Below, one piece after another: positions 24,729 through 34,960 of a stretch of DNA of 64,000 nt. This DNA comes from Pseudomonadota bacterium (GTDB taxonomy: Bacteria; Bdellovibrionota_C; UBA2361; SZUA-149; DAOLCO01). The notes under the pieces are model-generated. The model did not search any database and was not told the DNA's origin. It saw only the letters and a program-made list of their open reading frames with translations. Position 1 is the first letter of the stretch. The number at the start of each line of letters is the position of its first letter. Where the stretch lies: assembly GCA_027487795.1 (NCBI GenBank), contig JAIYCX010000028.1, positions 1 to 64,000 of the forward strand. Reading direction: 5' to 3'. Made by a program: the position numbers and the translations under genes.

Positions 24729-26084
24729 TTATAATCCAATATCTTTTTGCACAGCATCAGTCACCCTATCCACAACCTGCCTGCAAAGATCACCAGACTC
24801 ACACTCTACCATTACGCGAGCTTTAGCCTCAGTACCTGAGTAACGAAGAAGTATTCTGCCCTTAGATCCAAGTTCAAGTTCAGCTTCCTTTAAAACTTTG
24901 GAAGTTAACTTTAAGGAAGTAAATTCAGGTTTGTCAGAAACTTTCACATTTCTTAGTATTTGAGGGTATCTAGTAAATAGATTTCTGCATTCTGAGAGTT
25001 TCTTGTTTAATGACTTAGCCATACTGATAACTTTAAGAGCAGTTAAGAGTCCATCCCCTGTCGTATTATTTTCAAGAAAAATAACATGCCCGGATTGCTC
25101 CCCTCCCAAGAAAATACCATTTTCTATCATTGAAGATAAAACATATCTATCGCCGACATCAGATCTAAAAAAGTTAATGCCTTTTGACTTAAATAAATTC
25201 TCTAAGCCTAAATTGCTCATAACCGTCCCGACTATCCCGCCGCCCTTTAAAGCTCCCCTTTCTTGAAGAAACAAACCTGTAAAAGCTAAGATATCATCGC
25301 CATCAAAAAGTTGTCCTTTCTCATCGCATAACAAAACTCTATCAGCATCTCCGTCCAAGGCGATACCAACATCAGCTCCTATCTCTCTAACTTTTTGAAC
25401 CAGCTGCTCAGGATGCAAACTGCCACAGTTTAAATTAATATTTTTTCCATTTGGCCGATCACCAATAAAGGTTGCCTCCGCTCCTAATTCAAAAAATAAC
25501 TGCGGTGCTACTTTGTAGGCTGCACCATTTGCAGTATCGACAACAACTTTTAGTCCCTCAAGACTGATATCATTATCAATACAGCTTTTTAAAAATACTA
25601 TATATCTTCCATTAGCATCATCAATACGAAAAGCTTTCCCAATATTTTCAGGTTTTGCTCTTTTCTGATCTAATTCAGTACTAAGCATTAACTCTTCAAG
25701 CTCAGCTTCTTTTGCATCAGGTAGCTTAAACCCATCTCTAGTAAAAATCTTAATTCCATTATCTTCAAAAGGATTATGAGAAGCTGATATCATGATTCCA
25801 GCATCTGCCCTCATACTACGCGTAACAAAGGCGACCCCTGGAGTTGGAAGAGGTCCTACTAATAAGACATCCACTCCCATACTAGATATTCCACTTTCAA
25901 GTGCCGTTTCAAGCATATAACCTGAAATTCTAGTATCCTTACCTATTAAAATTCTACTAGTACCTTTTTTTTCTTTTCTAACTAGATAAGCTAATGCGCG
26001 ACCTAACTTAAGTGCGGTTTCTGAATCCATTGGGGGTACGTTTGCTACTCCACGGATTCCATCAGTTCCAAATAATGTACCCAT
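24729..26084 (-). CDS. glmM: Phosphoglucosamine mutase
   Basis: A 451-residue phosphohexomutase with the GlmM start (FGTDGIRGVAN), phosphoserine S102 (MISASHNPFEDNG), metal-binding DGDADR and sugar loop GGEQSGH, and the C-terminal phosphate-binding RYSGTEAKARVMVE. It converts glucosamine-6-P to glucosamine-1-P for UDP-GlcNAc. In this ybbR-cdaA neighbourhood GlmM is known in other bacteria to contact and inhibit CdaA. Confidence 0.96.
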   Translation of the reverse strand: MGTLFGTDGIRGVANVPPMDSETALKLGRALAYLVRKEKKGTSRILIGKDTRISGYMLETALESGISSMGVDVLLVGPLPTPGVAFVTRSMRADAGIMISASHNPFEDNGIKIFTRDGFKLPDAKEAELEELMLSTELDQKRAKPENIGKAFRIDDANGRYIVFLKSCIDNDISLEGLKVVVDTANGAAYKVAPQLFFELGAEATFIGDRPNGKNINLNCGSLHPEQLVQKVREIGADVGIALDGDADRVLLCDEKGQLFDGDDILAFTGLFLQERGALKGGGIVGTVMSNLGLENLFKSKGINFFRSDVGDRYVLSSMIENGIFLGGEQSGHVIFLENNTTGDGLLTALKVISMAKSLNKKLSECRNLFTRYPQILRNVKVSDKPEFTSLKLTSKVLKEAELELGSKGRILLRYSGTEAKARVMVECESGDLCRQVVDRVTDAVQKDIGL

Positions 26085-26105
26085 AAACTGTCTTTACTTT
26101 ATTTA

Positions 26106-26867
26106 CTACTTACTACTATTTTTTTCTGCTACTACTTTTTTACTGGACTTTACGACACTAGAAGTTTCTTTGACAATTTCAGGAGTATTTTCTGAGATAT
26201 CTTCAACTATCTTTGCTTCTAGTGAAACGCTAATTATATTAACCTCAGGAATAGTATATTCACCTAATGGTTTAACCTTAAGATCTGTTTTGAAGTTTTC
26301 TTTTATATCCGTAATATCAATACTTTCTAATTCTACCTGAGATATTTTTTGAACTTCGTAAGAAGGCCCTTTTATAATAATACTTTCAGGGCTTACTACA
26401 GGAGTAGATAACTTAATATTTTTCGGGCTGCTGCCAGTTAAAGGCACTACTACGGGAACTCTTTTTTCAACTAGTTCTACAGTCCGAACTAAGACTCTTG
26501 CTGGTCTAGCACTTACTATTGAAACTCTTGGAGGTAAATTTAAACCTTCATAACTAACATCAACAGAAAATACAGGAGGAGCCTTTGCTGGAAATGGAAT
26601 ACTAATTTTTTGCTCTCTAGAAGCAATATGATCAACTAATGTTCTAGGACCTGTTATATCAATATTTGCTGGTATCCCCTCGTTATTATTTTCAGGTTCT
26701 ATAATTAAACGATTACTTGGTACTGCTTCGAACTGAATAACTGCTGCAACTCTTCTAGTAATTGAATTATCTTGGCTATAAAAATAAACCTCTAACATAA
26801 GAGCTAATGCTAATGAGATTAATCTCAAGCTAGCCGTTCCTGTCTTTATAGATTCTCTTTTTGCCAC
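26106..26867 (-). CDS. YbbR-domain protein (CdaR-like)
   Basis: A 253-residue protein with one N-terminal membrane helix (about 12-32) and YbbR-type beta repeats outside the membrane (PANIDITGPRTLVDHI, then VVPLTGSSPKNIKLS). In Firmicutes the equivalent CdaR regulates the c-di-AMP cyclase CdaA. It sits between cdaA (27 bases upstream) and glmM (21 bases downstream), the classical cluster order. The low-complexity C-terminus is Ser/Lys/Val-rich. Confidence 0.85.
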   Translation of the reverse strand: MAKRESIKTGTASLRLISLALALMLEVYFYSQDNSITRRVAAVIQFEAVPSNRLIIEPENNNEGIPANIDITGPRTLVDHIASREQKISIPFPAKAPPVFSVDVSYEGLNLPPRVSIVSARPARVLVRTVELVEKRVPVVVPLTGSSPKNIKLSTPVVSPESIIIKGPSYEVQKISQVELESIDITDIKENFKTDLKVKPLGEYTIPEVNIISVSLEAKIVEDISENTPEIVKETSSVVKSSKKVVAEKNSSK

Positions 26868-26894
26868 TATCTTATTCTAAATTATTAGCACTAC

Positions 26895-27734
26895 TTAATT
26901 ATTCGATTCTTTAAAGTTAAAAAACTTAAAGAACTGTCTTCTTACTTGATTTCTTTTTTGCACTGAAAAAATTGTGATTCTATGTAGAGCAGTGTAAAGG
27001 GTTGATTCATTTAGATCTCTTGTAATTCTACCTTCTCTTATTAATGATATAGTACCTGTTTCTTCAGAAACAACTACTATCACTGCATCCGTTCTTTCTG
27101 ACAAACCTAAAGCGGCACGGTGCCTTGTTCCTAAAGAAGAACTTAACTCTGGATTAAAAGATAGAGGGAGAACAGCACCTGCTGCAATTATTCTATCACC
27201 TGCGATAACTACGGCTCCGTCATGAAGAGGAGATGTAGGAAGAAATAATGATACTAAAAGTTGATGACTGATATGTGCATCTATTTCAATTGCGGATTCT
27301 GTAAATTCTTCTAAACCAACTTCTCTTTGTAGCACTATAAGACCACCAATGCGCCTGGCAGAAAGTTCACTTGTTGCTTTAGATATCGCTTTAACTGAAA
27401 CCTCTAACTGAGCGCCCTCTTCTCTACCCAAACCTGGTATTAATCCAACTTTAGTTAAACCTCTTCTTAAGTCATCTTGAAATAAAACTACGATAACTAA
27501 TATAACAGAGCCTAGGAAATTACCAAGAATCCAAGTAAGAGATGGTAAACCAACATTTACAGCTATGAGATAAAGTAATGTTACCATAGCTAAGCCTAGT
27601 AACATTCTTCCAGCTCTAGTTCCTCTTACTAAAAGTAATGTACGATAAATTAAATAATAAACTAAAAAAACATCCGCACTCGCTCTTAAGAACGTAAGCC
27701 AATTAAGATCGTATGAGAGATAAGAAAAGTTCAT
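26895..27734 (-). CDS. cdaA: Diadenylate cyclase CdaA (c-di-AMP synthase)
   Basis: A 279-residue protein with about three N-terminal membrane helices (within 15-95) and a DisA_N catalytic domain carrying the DGA motif (TSPLHDGAVVI) and RHR motif (GTRHRAALGLSE). It makes c-di-AMP from two ATP, controlling turgor and cell-wall homeostasis. It lies 10 bases after ftsH and before ybbR/glmM. Both signature motifs are intact. Confidence 0.95.
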   Translation of the reverse strand: MNFSYLSYDLNWLTFLRASADVFLVYYLIYRTLLLVRGTRAGRMLLGLAMVTLLYLIAVNVGLPSLTWILGNFLGSVILVIVVLFQDDLRRGLTKVGLIPGLGREEGAQLEVSVKAISKATSELSARRIGGLIVLQREVGLEEFTESAIEIDAHISHQLLVSLFLPTSPLHDGAVVIAGDRIIAAGAVLPLSFNPELSSSLGTRHRAALGLSERTDAVIVVVSEETGTISLIREGRITRDLNESTLYTALHRITIFSVQKRNQVRRQFFKFFNFKESNN

Positions 27735-27744
27735 TAATTAAAAA

Positions 27745-29595
27745 TTATACTGTATCTGATACTGGTGCAGCCTCAAGTGAATGAGAACTTAATTGATTCA
27801 TAAGTGCCATCACTCTCTCTGCATCAAGAGTTTCCTCTACCAATAGAGCGTTAGCTAAAATTTCTAATTTCTCTCTTTGATCGATTATTAATTTTCTTGC
27901 TCTCTCTAGTTCAGTCTCTACAATTAGCTTAACTTCATTATCAATTTGAATAGCAGTACCTTCTGAATAATCACGGTTGTGACCGATTTCTCTACCTAGG
28001 AATACGGCTTCTTCTTTTTTACCATATGCTAGTGGTCCAAGTGAATCACTCATACCCCATTCACATACCATTTTCTTGGCAATATTAGTTGCGACAGAAA
28101 TATCAGACTGAGCTCCTGTAGTAATCTGATTAAAAATAAGCTCTTCTGCAACTCTTCCGCCAAATGCGATACAAATACGATCTAACATATACTGCTTAGA
28201 ATAAGTATGCTTATCACCTTCTGGTAACTGCTGCATAAGACCAAGCGCAACACCTCTTGGAACAATAGTTACTTTATGTACTGGATCAGCAGTCGGCAAT
28301 AATTTTGCAATTAAAGCATGCCCAGCTTCATGATATGCCGTAACTTTTTTCTCATCCTCGGAAAGAACCATCGATCGTCTCTCCGCTCCCATTAAAATTT
28401 TATCTTTTGCATACTCAAAATGCTCCATAGTAACTTGTTCAGCATCTTGCAAAGCAGCCCAAAGAGCTCCTTCGTTAATTAAATTTGCAAGATCAGCTCC
28501 CGCAAAACCTGGAGTACCGCGAGCTAATTTTTGTAGATCAACATTATCAGAGATAGGCACCTTTGAAGTATGTACTTTTAATATTGCCTCTCTTCCTTTG
28601 ATATCGGGAAGTGGTACTATTACTTGCCTATCAAATCTTCCTGGTCTTAGTAAGGCGGGATCTAGAACATCAGGTCTGTTAGTAGCCGCAATAAGTATAA
28701 CTCCATCATTCGCTTCAAAGCCATCCATTTCAACTAAAAGTTGATTAAGAGTTTGCTCACGCTCATCATGACCACCACCAAGACCCGCTCCTCTGTGTCT
28801 TCCAACAGCGTCTATTTCATCAATAAAAATGATACATGGCGCATTCTTCTTACCCTTAAGAAATAAGTCTCTAACGCGTGAAGCTCCTACTCCAACAAAC
28901 ATTTCAACAAAATCAGAACCCGAAATACTAAAGAAAGGAACTCCAGCTTCACCAGCAATAGCCTTTGCTAATAATGTCTTCCCTGTCCCTGGACTTCCAA
29001 CTAGTAGTACTCCCTTAGGAATTCTTCCTCCTAATTTTGTAAACTTCTTTGGATCTTTAAGAAACTTTACTATCGACTCTAAATCAGATTTTGATTCTTC
29101 AATACCGGCGACATCAAGAAAAGTTATTTTCTTAGAATCTTCTTCCATTAGCCTTGCTTTACTTTTTCCAAAGCTCATTGCTCGGCCACCACTTGACTGA
29201 AGCTGTCTCCAGAGGAACATCCATGCTGCGATTAAAATAATAATCGGAAGTACACTTTGTAAAAGCATCATGTACCAAGGTTCTTCTTCTTTAGGAGAAC
29301 CATCAAACTTCACAGTATGGCTTTTTAATAAATTAACTAAGTTTGGATCATCAGGAGGTGGGTAACTTAAAAAAGTTCCACTTCTTCCATCTTTTAAACC
29401 TTCTACGTATTCACCTTTAATCTCATTCTCTCTAAGCTTAACTGATGAAACATTCCCTTGAGATACCTGCTCAAGAAATTCAGAATACGGGATTCTATTC
29501 GGTGCCTTATCTGGAACTTCCGAATATTGATAAGCGAGACCAAGTAGAACTATTATAAATACCCATAGTCCTAAATTCTTATAAACATTATTCAA
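27745..29595 (-). CDS. ftsH: FtsH membrane-anchored AAA+ zinc protease
   Basis: A 616-residue protein with two membrane helices (about 8-24 and 110-128) around a periplasmic segment, the AAA module with Walker A GSPGTGKT (200-207), Walker [10 protein letters not shown], second region of homology [20 protein letters not shown], and zinc site HEAGH (422-426). It degrades membrane and regulatory proteins. It is second after tilS in the minus-strand cluster, separated from it by 134 bases, so a promoter may lie in between. Confidence 0.97.
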   Translation of the reverse strand: MNNVYKNLGLWVFIIVLLGLAYQYSEVPDKAPNRIPYSEFLEQVSQGNVSSVKLRENEIKGEYVEGLKDGRSGTFLSYPPPDDPNLVNLLKSHTVKFDGSPKEEEPWYMMLLQSVLPIIILIAAWMFLWRQLQSSGGRAMSFGKSKARLMEEDSKKITFLDVAGIEESKSDLESIVKFLKDPKKFTKLGGRIPKGVLLVGSPGTGKTLLAKAIAGEAGVPFFSISGSDFVEMFVGVGASRVRDLFLKGKKNAPCIIFIDEIDAVGRHRGAGLGGGHDEREQTLNQLLVEMDGFEANDGVILIAATNRPDVLDPALLRPGRFDRQVIVPLPDIKGREAILKVHTSKVPISDNVDLQKLARGTPGFAGADLANLINEGALWAALQDAEQVTMEHFEYAKDKILMGAERRSMVLSEDEKKVTAYHEAGHALIAKLLPTADPVHKVTIVPRGVALGLMQQLPEGDKHTYSKQYMLDRICIAFGGRVAEELIFNQITTGAQSDISVATNIAKKMVCEWGMSDSLGPLAYGKKEEAVFLGREIGHNRDYSEGTAIQIDNEVKLIVETELERARKLIIDQREKLEILANALLVEETLDAERVMALMNQLSSHSLEAAPVSDTV

Positions 29596-29729
29596 AACGA
29601 ACTCCTATCTAGCTAGAAAATTTAATTTAATATTATTGAAATATTTAGACGTAACTTATAACGTAAATAGTCAGATAGAGAATGTATTAAAGTTTATTTA
29701 TAATTCTCTATGAGAATTATGTACTTTGG

Positions 29730-30743
29730 CTATCTCAAAGAAAACTTAACAACTCTCTCTTTGTCATCTGCTACTTCAATAATTGCAGACAAGCCAAAAC
29801 CCACATCAAATGACTTGGTTATATTGGGGCGTTTATTTAACTCATTAACCAAGAACTCAAATTGTCCCCTAGCAATCAATGGCTCTATGTTACTAAAATT
29901 CTCTCGACAAATCATACGAAGCGCTTCTACTGCCAATATATTTGGCAGGCTCTCAAGGTATGAACATTTATTTAATTTTTCCTTATCGAGTTCTCTCTGA
30001 CAGTAGTCTTTCAAAAAAAGTTGCTGCTCGTTGTTATGGTATAAATAACTTAGAATTGCACTACTAAAGCTTGGATTCATCTCCCGGCATAAGGGAACTA
30101 TTGAATGTCTTATAAAATTTCTTCTATATTTTAAGTCGCTGTTAGACTCATCTTCAACATGAATAATATTATTTTGCAGGGCGTAATCATCGATTTGTTT
30201 TCTACTAATTTTTAACAAAGGTCTAATTAGCTTTCTCTCAAGATCAATCTCTTTAATAGGAATTAAAAAAGAATTCACTCTGCCATTAATTAAACGGAAT
30301 AAAAAAGTTTCAACAAGGTCATCTTCATGATGAGCAGTAGCAACAAAATCTGCTCCAAGTTCTTTTAACTTACTTGAAAAAAAATCGTAGCGAACCTCCC
30401 TGCCCCAATTCTCAATATTTGAATTATTTGAGGGAGGAGTTGCCTTATATAAAAAAAATGGGATATCTAATTTTTTTGCAATGCTAGCGACAAAACTAGC
30501 ATCATCAGAACTAACTTCACGTAATCCATGATCTACATGTAGTACCCCTGAAATATTAATATTAGGAGTAGAAAAACGTGATAAAGTATCTAATAAAACT
30601 ACCGAATCTAAACCACCAGAAACGGCTACTAAAATTTTATATTGTTTTGCTCGAAAAGAAGGGTTTCTATACTTTATTAATTCTTGTTTTTCCTCTAACT
30701 CTTTTAGTTTAGAAAAAAAAAGTTCTAAAACTTCCTTAAACAT
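29730..30743 (-). CDS. tilS: tRNA(Ile)-lysidine synthase
   Basis: A 337-residue PP-loop ATPase: VAVSGGLDSVVLLD near residue 37, HVDHGLREVS, and TAHHEDDLVETFLFRLING. It modifies C34 of the CAU-anticodon Ile tRNA to lysidine. Compared with E. coli TilS (about 430 residues) it lacks the C-terminal domain, as in many short bacterial forms. Its start overlaps the stop of the upstream dehydrogenase gene by one base. Confidence 0.92.
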   Translation of the reverse strand: MFKEVLELFFSKLKELEEKQELIKYRNPSFRAKQYKILVAVSGGLDSVVLLDTLSRFSTPNINISGVLHVDHGLREVSSDDASFVASIAKKLDIPFFLYKATPPSNNSNIENWGREVRYDFFSSKLKELGADFVATAHHEDDLVETFLFRLINGRVNSFLIPIKEIDLERKLIRPLLKISRKQIDDYALQNNIIHVEDESNSDLKYRRNFIRHSIVPLCREMNPSFSSAILSYLYHNNEQQLFLKDYCQRELDKEKLNKCSYLESLPNILAVEALRMICRENFSNIEPLIARGQFEFLVNELNKRPNITKSFDVGFGLSAIIEVADDKERVVKFSLR

Positions 30744-31645
30744 TAGAACTCGATAACGCCTAAATTCTCTCTATTCGAGAACTGTTCGTTTAACCTTAGA
30801 ACATTTCTTAAACACATCGCCACTGTTACAGGACCTACCCTAGGAATGAAAATACTACACTTTTCTTTAATACTTTCGTCATAATTCTTAAATGAAGAAA
30901 AATTTACATATACGCAATTATCTTTTATTTCTTCCGCTTTTATTAAATCAAAAGTCTTATTAGGAACTCCAGTGATAATGATATCTGATTTTGATAACGC
31001 TTCTTCTCTAGATATTTTAGTTTCAAGTTCCTTGGATGAAAACGGCTCAAATACCGAAGGACCATCAATGTCAAAGGAATAAACTTTAGCTCCATCATTA
31101 GACATCATAAATGCCAAAGGTCTGCCGACTACTTCACTTCTATTAAAAATAGTTACAACTTTTCCCTTCAATGGTGAAGGGTCGGAAGTAAAAGCTCCAG
31201 AAGAATCTAATAATTTTATAACTGCTAATGGTGTGCAAGGTAATATCGCCTTAAGATTGGGCCCAACGCTACGCTCATTTTGATAGAGTTTTTTTAACCA
31301 ATAAGGATGTAATCCTTCCACATCTTTAGCAGGAGATAAAACGCTTCTTAAATGCGCATCTCTAGCTCCTCCAAAAATTGGATAATAAACAATTACCCCA
31401 GTCACATCAGTATCAGAATTAAGATTAATTAATTCCTGTTCAATCTCTAGTTTAGAAATCCTCCGAGCTTCATATTCCACCCCTACATCTTCGCAGCCTA
31501 GTTTTGTAAAATCAGAATATACAGAGGATGCTTCATCATCACTGGCTAATAAGCCTACTAGTTTAATTTTAGAAGGGCTTTTAGAAGTAGCGTTTCGAAT
31601 TTGCTCACGATAACTAGCTGCAACTAAAGATGGGTTTATTTCCAC
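30743..31645 (-). CDS. Mtd1-like NAD-dependent methylene-THF dehydrogenase
   Basis: A 300-residue FolD-superfamily protein that looks like the monofunctional yeast Mtd1 branch. Shared features are VYYPIFGGARD where FolD has the VQLPLP motif, KDVEGLHPYW, KAILPCTPLAVIKLL, FNRSEVVGRPLA, DIIITGVP and VGPVTVAMCLRNVLRL. The FolD catalytic lysine of Y-x-x-x-K is T47 (YSDFT). In Mtd1 the matching residue is also Thr, and cyclohydrolase activity is lost. Expected reaction: oxidation of 5,10-methylene-THF to methenyl-THF with NAD. It is first in a tilS-ftsH-type cluster and overlaps tilS by one base. Confidence 0.8.
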   Translation of the reverse strand: MEINPSLVAASYREQIRNATSKSPSKIKLVGLLASDDEASSVYSDFTKLGCEDVGVEYEARRISKLEIEQELINLNSDTDVTGVIVYYPIFGGARDAHLRSVLSPAKDVEGLHPYWLKKLYQNERSVGPNLKAILPCTPLAVIKLLDSSGAFTSDPSPLKGKVVTIFNRSEVVGRPLAFMMSNDGAKVYSFDIDGPSVFEPFSSKELETKISREEALSKSDIIITGVPNKTFDLIKAEEIKDNCVYVNFSSFKNYDESIKEKCSIFIPRVGPVTVAMCLRNVLRLNEQFSNRENLGVIEF

Positions 31646-31700
31646 TTTATACCTTTGTAATTTAAGTAATCTAATGATTTAATACTATTCTACTGAAATA

Positions 31701-33254
31701 TTGAAATTAATCAATTTTAATGTTAAACATGCCGATAGTCTAAAATTATTTTCTATAGAATACCATAACTTGGCTAAGAGATTATTAATAGTTTCCGTTA
31801 TTGTTACAAGCTACTTTTCTGTAACATTATCTTCCAGCGACTATCAATTTTTTGGATCAGACGTAGAAGCGCAGTCTGATGAAAGATCTTCTGAGGAAAT
31901 GAAGGTTAAGTTAGAGTTCGACCTCTGCCCAGAATATAAGTTAGGAAATGTTCAAATTAAACCCTATTACAAGATCGAAGAAAGCTCAGAGCCGATTTCA
32001 CCAACTGTAATATCAGAAAGCATAGATGCAGATAATAATAAATATTTAACAACAATCGAACTTCCTAGAAGTTTAGGAACTAAAAAAATAATAGTTTACG
32101 GAAAATGTCAGTCTATAAATGGGACAAGTAAAGATTCAAACAATCTAAAGGTCTCAAACTGTGATTTACTAGCAAAGCTAGATTCAGATAATGACGGAAT
32201 GACGGACGCAGCAGAAGATACTAACTGCGACAACTCCTTTAGCCCTGGTGATATTAGTAATCTTAATAATGTCGATACAGACGGCGACGGTGTTAGAGAT
32301 TTAGTAGAAGCTAGCTCAGGCACTGACTCGTCTGATCCTGGTAGTAGTCCAAGGCCTATGATTTTCTCTGCCGCGAGTTTTGATCCAGATAATAATGCCG
32401 TTAGTAATCCAGTTATCTTTAGATCAAGTATAGGTACTTGGTATACGAAGTCAGACTCAGATTCCACTCAGAATCAATCATTCGTATTCGGTACCGAAAA
32501 AGACCTACCTTTTACTTACAGAGATAATAATCAGAACTCCGATGTAGGTGTTATAAGAAAAAACGGATTAGCACTTAATTGGTTTTTTAGAGGTAAGGGA
32601 TTTAGTACTACTACTGGTGATTTAAACTCTGTTTCTTTTGGTATTTTTGGGGATAATATAATTTTAGGGCCATGGGAAAAACTAGGAGTAACGAATCCAG
32701 CTGTAGCTAGATTATATAATGGCGTTTGGTACTTTTCCATACTGCTAAGTGATCTGACTGTTAGAAATATAACTTGGGGTGGAAATGGAGATATCCCTAA
32801 GCCGCAAGACTTAGATGGTGACAAGATATTTGATATATCAGTTTTTAGACCCTCAACAGGTAGAACTTATTCTATACTTTCAAGAACAGGTGGGGTACAA
32901 ACAAATTTCTTTGGGAGTGGCACCTCTGATCATACTGTTAAAGGCGACTACACTGGTGATGGGATTGAAGAAATATCATTCTGGGAACCACAGAGTGCTA
33001 AATTTTACTCTATGAAAAGTGATATTACTTTTGATTCAGTAAAAGCTAATCAAAAAGATCCACTTTACTATCAAGAACTAAATCTGGGAGAATATTTTTA
33101 CGATCTTCCTCTATCTTGGAATCAATCTGGTAATCTAAATTTATACTCAGTGATAAATCACTCTACTGGTATCAGGAAATTTTACTTACTGAATAACCCA
33201 AATACCCCAGTGAAGACTATTCAATGGGGCATCTCAGGGGACCATCAAGGTTAA
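31701..33254 (+). CDS. Exported protein: calcium-loop repeats plus FG-GAP-like propeller
   Basis: A 517-residue protein with an N-terminal export signal (about 28-45, after a 27-residue lead). A ~100-residue domain follows, then two thrombospondin-type-3 calcium loops (DSDNDGMTDAAED; DTDGDGVRDLVEAS, about 155-205) and a C-terminal beta-propeller region with FG-GAP/VCBS-like blades (DLDGDKIFDISVFRPSTGRT, then GDYTGDGIEEISFWEP). It is probably a secreted or surface adhesin-like protein. The TTG at 31701 is the only start giving the signal region. It is divergent from the folate gene and convergent with pckA. Confidence 0.75.
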   Translation: MKLINFNVKHADSLKLFSIEYHNLAKRLLIVSVIVTSYFSVTLSSSDYQFFGSDVEAQSDERSSEEMKVKLEFDLCPEYKLGNVQIKPYYKIEESSEPISPTVISESIDADNNKYLTTIELPRSLGTKKIIVYGKCQSINGTSKDSNNLKVSNCDLLAKLDSDNDGMTDAAEDTNCDNSFSPGDISNLNNVDTDGDGVRDLVEASSGTDSSDPGSSPRPMIFSAASFDPDNNAVSNPVIFRSSIGTWYTKSDSDSTQNQSFVFGTEKDLPFTYRDNNQNSDVGVIRKNGLALNWFFRGKGFSTTTGDLNSVSFGIFGDNIILGPWEKLGVTNPAVARLYNGVWYFSILLSDLTVRNITWGGNGDIPKPQDLDGDKIFDISVFRPSTGRTYSILSRTGGVQTNFFGSGTSDHTVKGDYTGDGIEEISFWEPQSAKFYSMKSDITFDSVKANQKDPLYYQELNLGEYFYDLPLSWNQSGNLNLYSVINHSTGIRKFYLLNNPNTPVKTIQWGISGDHQG

Positions 33255-33266
33255 CTAGAAGTCTAA

Positions 33267-34853
33267 TTAAACCTTAGGGCCAGCCTGCTTAATTTCTTCA
33301 GAACAACCAGCTTTATAAGACTCAAAATTAGTTTCAAATAAGTGCGCTAGTTTTTTCCTAGTTTCAGTAAATTTATTCTGATCTTTCCAAACTTTAATTG
33401 GATCTAAAATTTCACTAGGAATATTATTACATGACTTCGGTATTTGAAATTTAAAAACTGGCTCTTCAAATGTTTCTGCTATTTCTAATGAACCATCGTG
33501 TATCGCGTCAATAATAGCTCTAGTATGTTTTAAACTAATTCTATCACCTTCACCGTATGATCCACCTGACCAGCCTGTATTTACTAACCAAACATGAACA
33601 TTATTATCTTCTATCTTCTTAGCTAGGAGCTCAGCATACTTACTAGGATGCCAAACCATAAAAGCAGCTCCAAAACATGCAGAAAAAGTTGCTGTTGGCT
33701 CAGTAACACCTTGCTCAGTGCCAGCTACTTTTGCTGTATAGCCACTGATAAAATGATACATCGCCTGAGAAGCAGTAAGCTTACTTACTGGAGGCAAAAC
33801 TCCAAATGCATCACAAGTAAGAAAAATAATATTTTTTGGATGGCCACCTAAACAAGGAATTTTTGCATTAGGTATAAACTCTATTGGGTAGGATGCTCTA
33901 GTATTTTCTGTTAATGAAGAATCCTCAAAATAAACCTGTCTTCTACTTTCAGAGTACTTAACGTTCTCAAGTACTGTTCCAAATCTAATCGCTTCATAAA
34001 TCTCAGGCTCTTTTTCTTTAGATAAATTGATACACTTAGCGTAACAACCACCTTCTATATTTGATACCCCTGTATCACTCCAGCAATGTTCATCATCTCC
34101 AATAAGTGCTCTTCTTGGATCTGCTGATAAAGTAGTTTTCCCTGTACCTGATAATCCGAAAAATAAACTCACATCCCCAGATGTCCCTTCATTTGCAGAA
34201 CAATGCATAGACATCACGCCTTTCTTAGGCATTAGGTAATTCATAACTGTGAATACACCCTTCTTCATTTCACCGGCATACTCAGTACCTAAGATAACCA
34301 TCTCGCCTTTTTCAAAACTGAGATCGATACTAGTTGTTGAAGTCATTTGAGCTGTATATCTATTAGCCGGGAAACGACCTGCGTTATATATTGTATAATC
34401 AGGTTCACCAAATGCTTCCAGCTCGCTCTCCGTAGGTCTAATTAACATATTGTACATAAAGAGCGCATGATATGCTCTTTCACAAATGATTCTAATCTTA
34501 AGTCTATTTTCTAATTCCCAACCTGCAAATCCATCAACAACATATATCTGCTCTTTAGTGTTTAGATAATCGATTGCTCGCTCTCTGTTAATCATAAATA
34601 CTCTTTCATCAAGAGGCTGATTAACAGATCCCCACCAAATATTTTTTTCACTCTCAGGATTTGTTACTATTCTTTTATCCTTAGGACTTCTTCCAGTCTT
34701 CGCACCGGAGCTTACAGTAAGTGCGCCAAGTGAAGTGATCGCAGAGCCAACTTCATTTCTCAATGCCTGCTCATAAAGTTTTGCAGGTGGCATATTTCTA
34801 TAAATTTTCTTAACTGTAATTTGGCTTTTTGAAATAGAGAATGTGGTTGTCAT
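33267..34853 (-). CDS. pckA: ATP-dependent phosphoenolpyruvate carboxykinase
   Basis: A 528-residue enzyme with kinase-1a loop [20 protein letters not shown]-type context, metal/substrate residues in [11 protein letters not shown], and [10 protein letters not shown] near the end. It converts oxaloacetate and ATP to PEP for gluconeogenesis. Length matches the ATP-type family and the motifs exclude the GTP type. Its stop lies 12 bases from the convergent exported-protein gene; the intervening aaggtt...aacctt inverted repeat could serve as a shared weak terminator. Confidence 0.96.
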   Translation of the reverse strand: MTTTFSISKSQITVKKIYRNMPPAKLYEQALRNEVGSAITSLGALTVSSGAKTGRSPKDKRIVTNPESEKNIWWGSVNQPLDERVFMINRERAIDYLNTKEQIYVVDGFAGWELENRLKIRIICERAYHALFMYNMLIRPTESELEAFGEPDYTIYNAGRFPANRYTAQMTSTTSIDLSFEKGEMVILGTEYAGEMKKGVFTVMNYLMPKKGVMSMHCSANEGTSGDVSLFFGLSGTGKTTLSADPRRALIGDDEHCWSDTGVSNIEGGCYAKCINLSKEKEPEIYEAIRFGTVLENVKYSESRRQVYFEDSSLTENTRASYPIEFIPNAKIPCLGGHPKNIIFLTCDAFGVLPPVSKLTASQAMYHFISGYTAKVAGTEQGVTEPTATFSACFGAAFMVWHPSKYAELLAKKIEDNNVHVWLVNTGWSGGSYGEGDRISLKHTRAIIDAIHDGSLEIAETFEEPVFKFQIPKSCNNIPSEILDPIKVWKDQNKFTETRKKLAHLFETNFESYKAGCSEEIKQAGPKV

Positions 34854-34960
34854 GATAATAAAATCTAAAAAAGATAATTAAATTAAGGATAATATATAAT
34901 ATTAAGACTTTTTTGGGAAAGGTGATTTAAGGAAAGGAGAAAAAGAATTTAAGTTTTAAG

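Noticed and set aside
30743..31645. Ordinary bifunctional FolD
   Set aside because: The catalytic lysine position is Thr and the signature motifs are those of Mtd1, so the cyclohydrolase half of the activity is not expected.
32108..32824. Minus-strand frames under the exported protein at 31701-33254
   Set aside because: They lie opposite a clearly coding frame with domain motifs and have no family features; they are antisense shadows. The same holds for frames opposite cheA, ftsH, glmM, mfd and other large genes.
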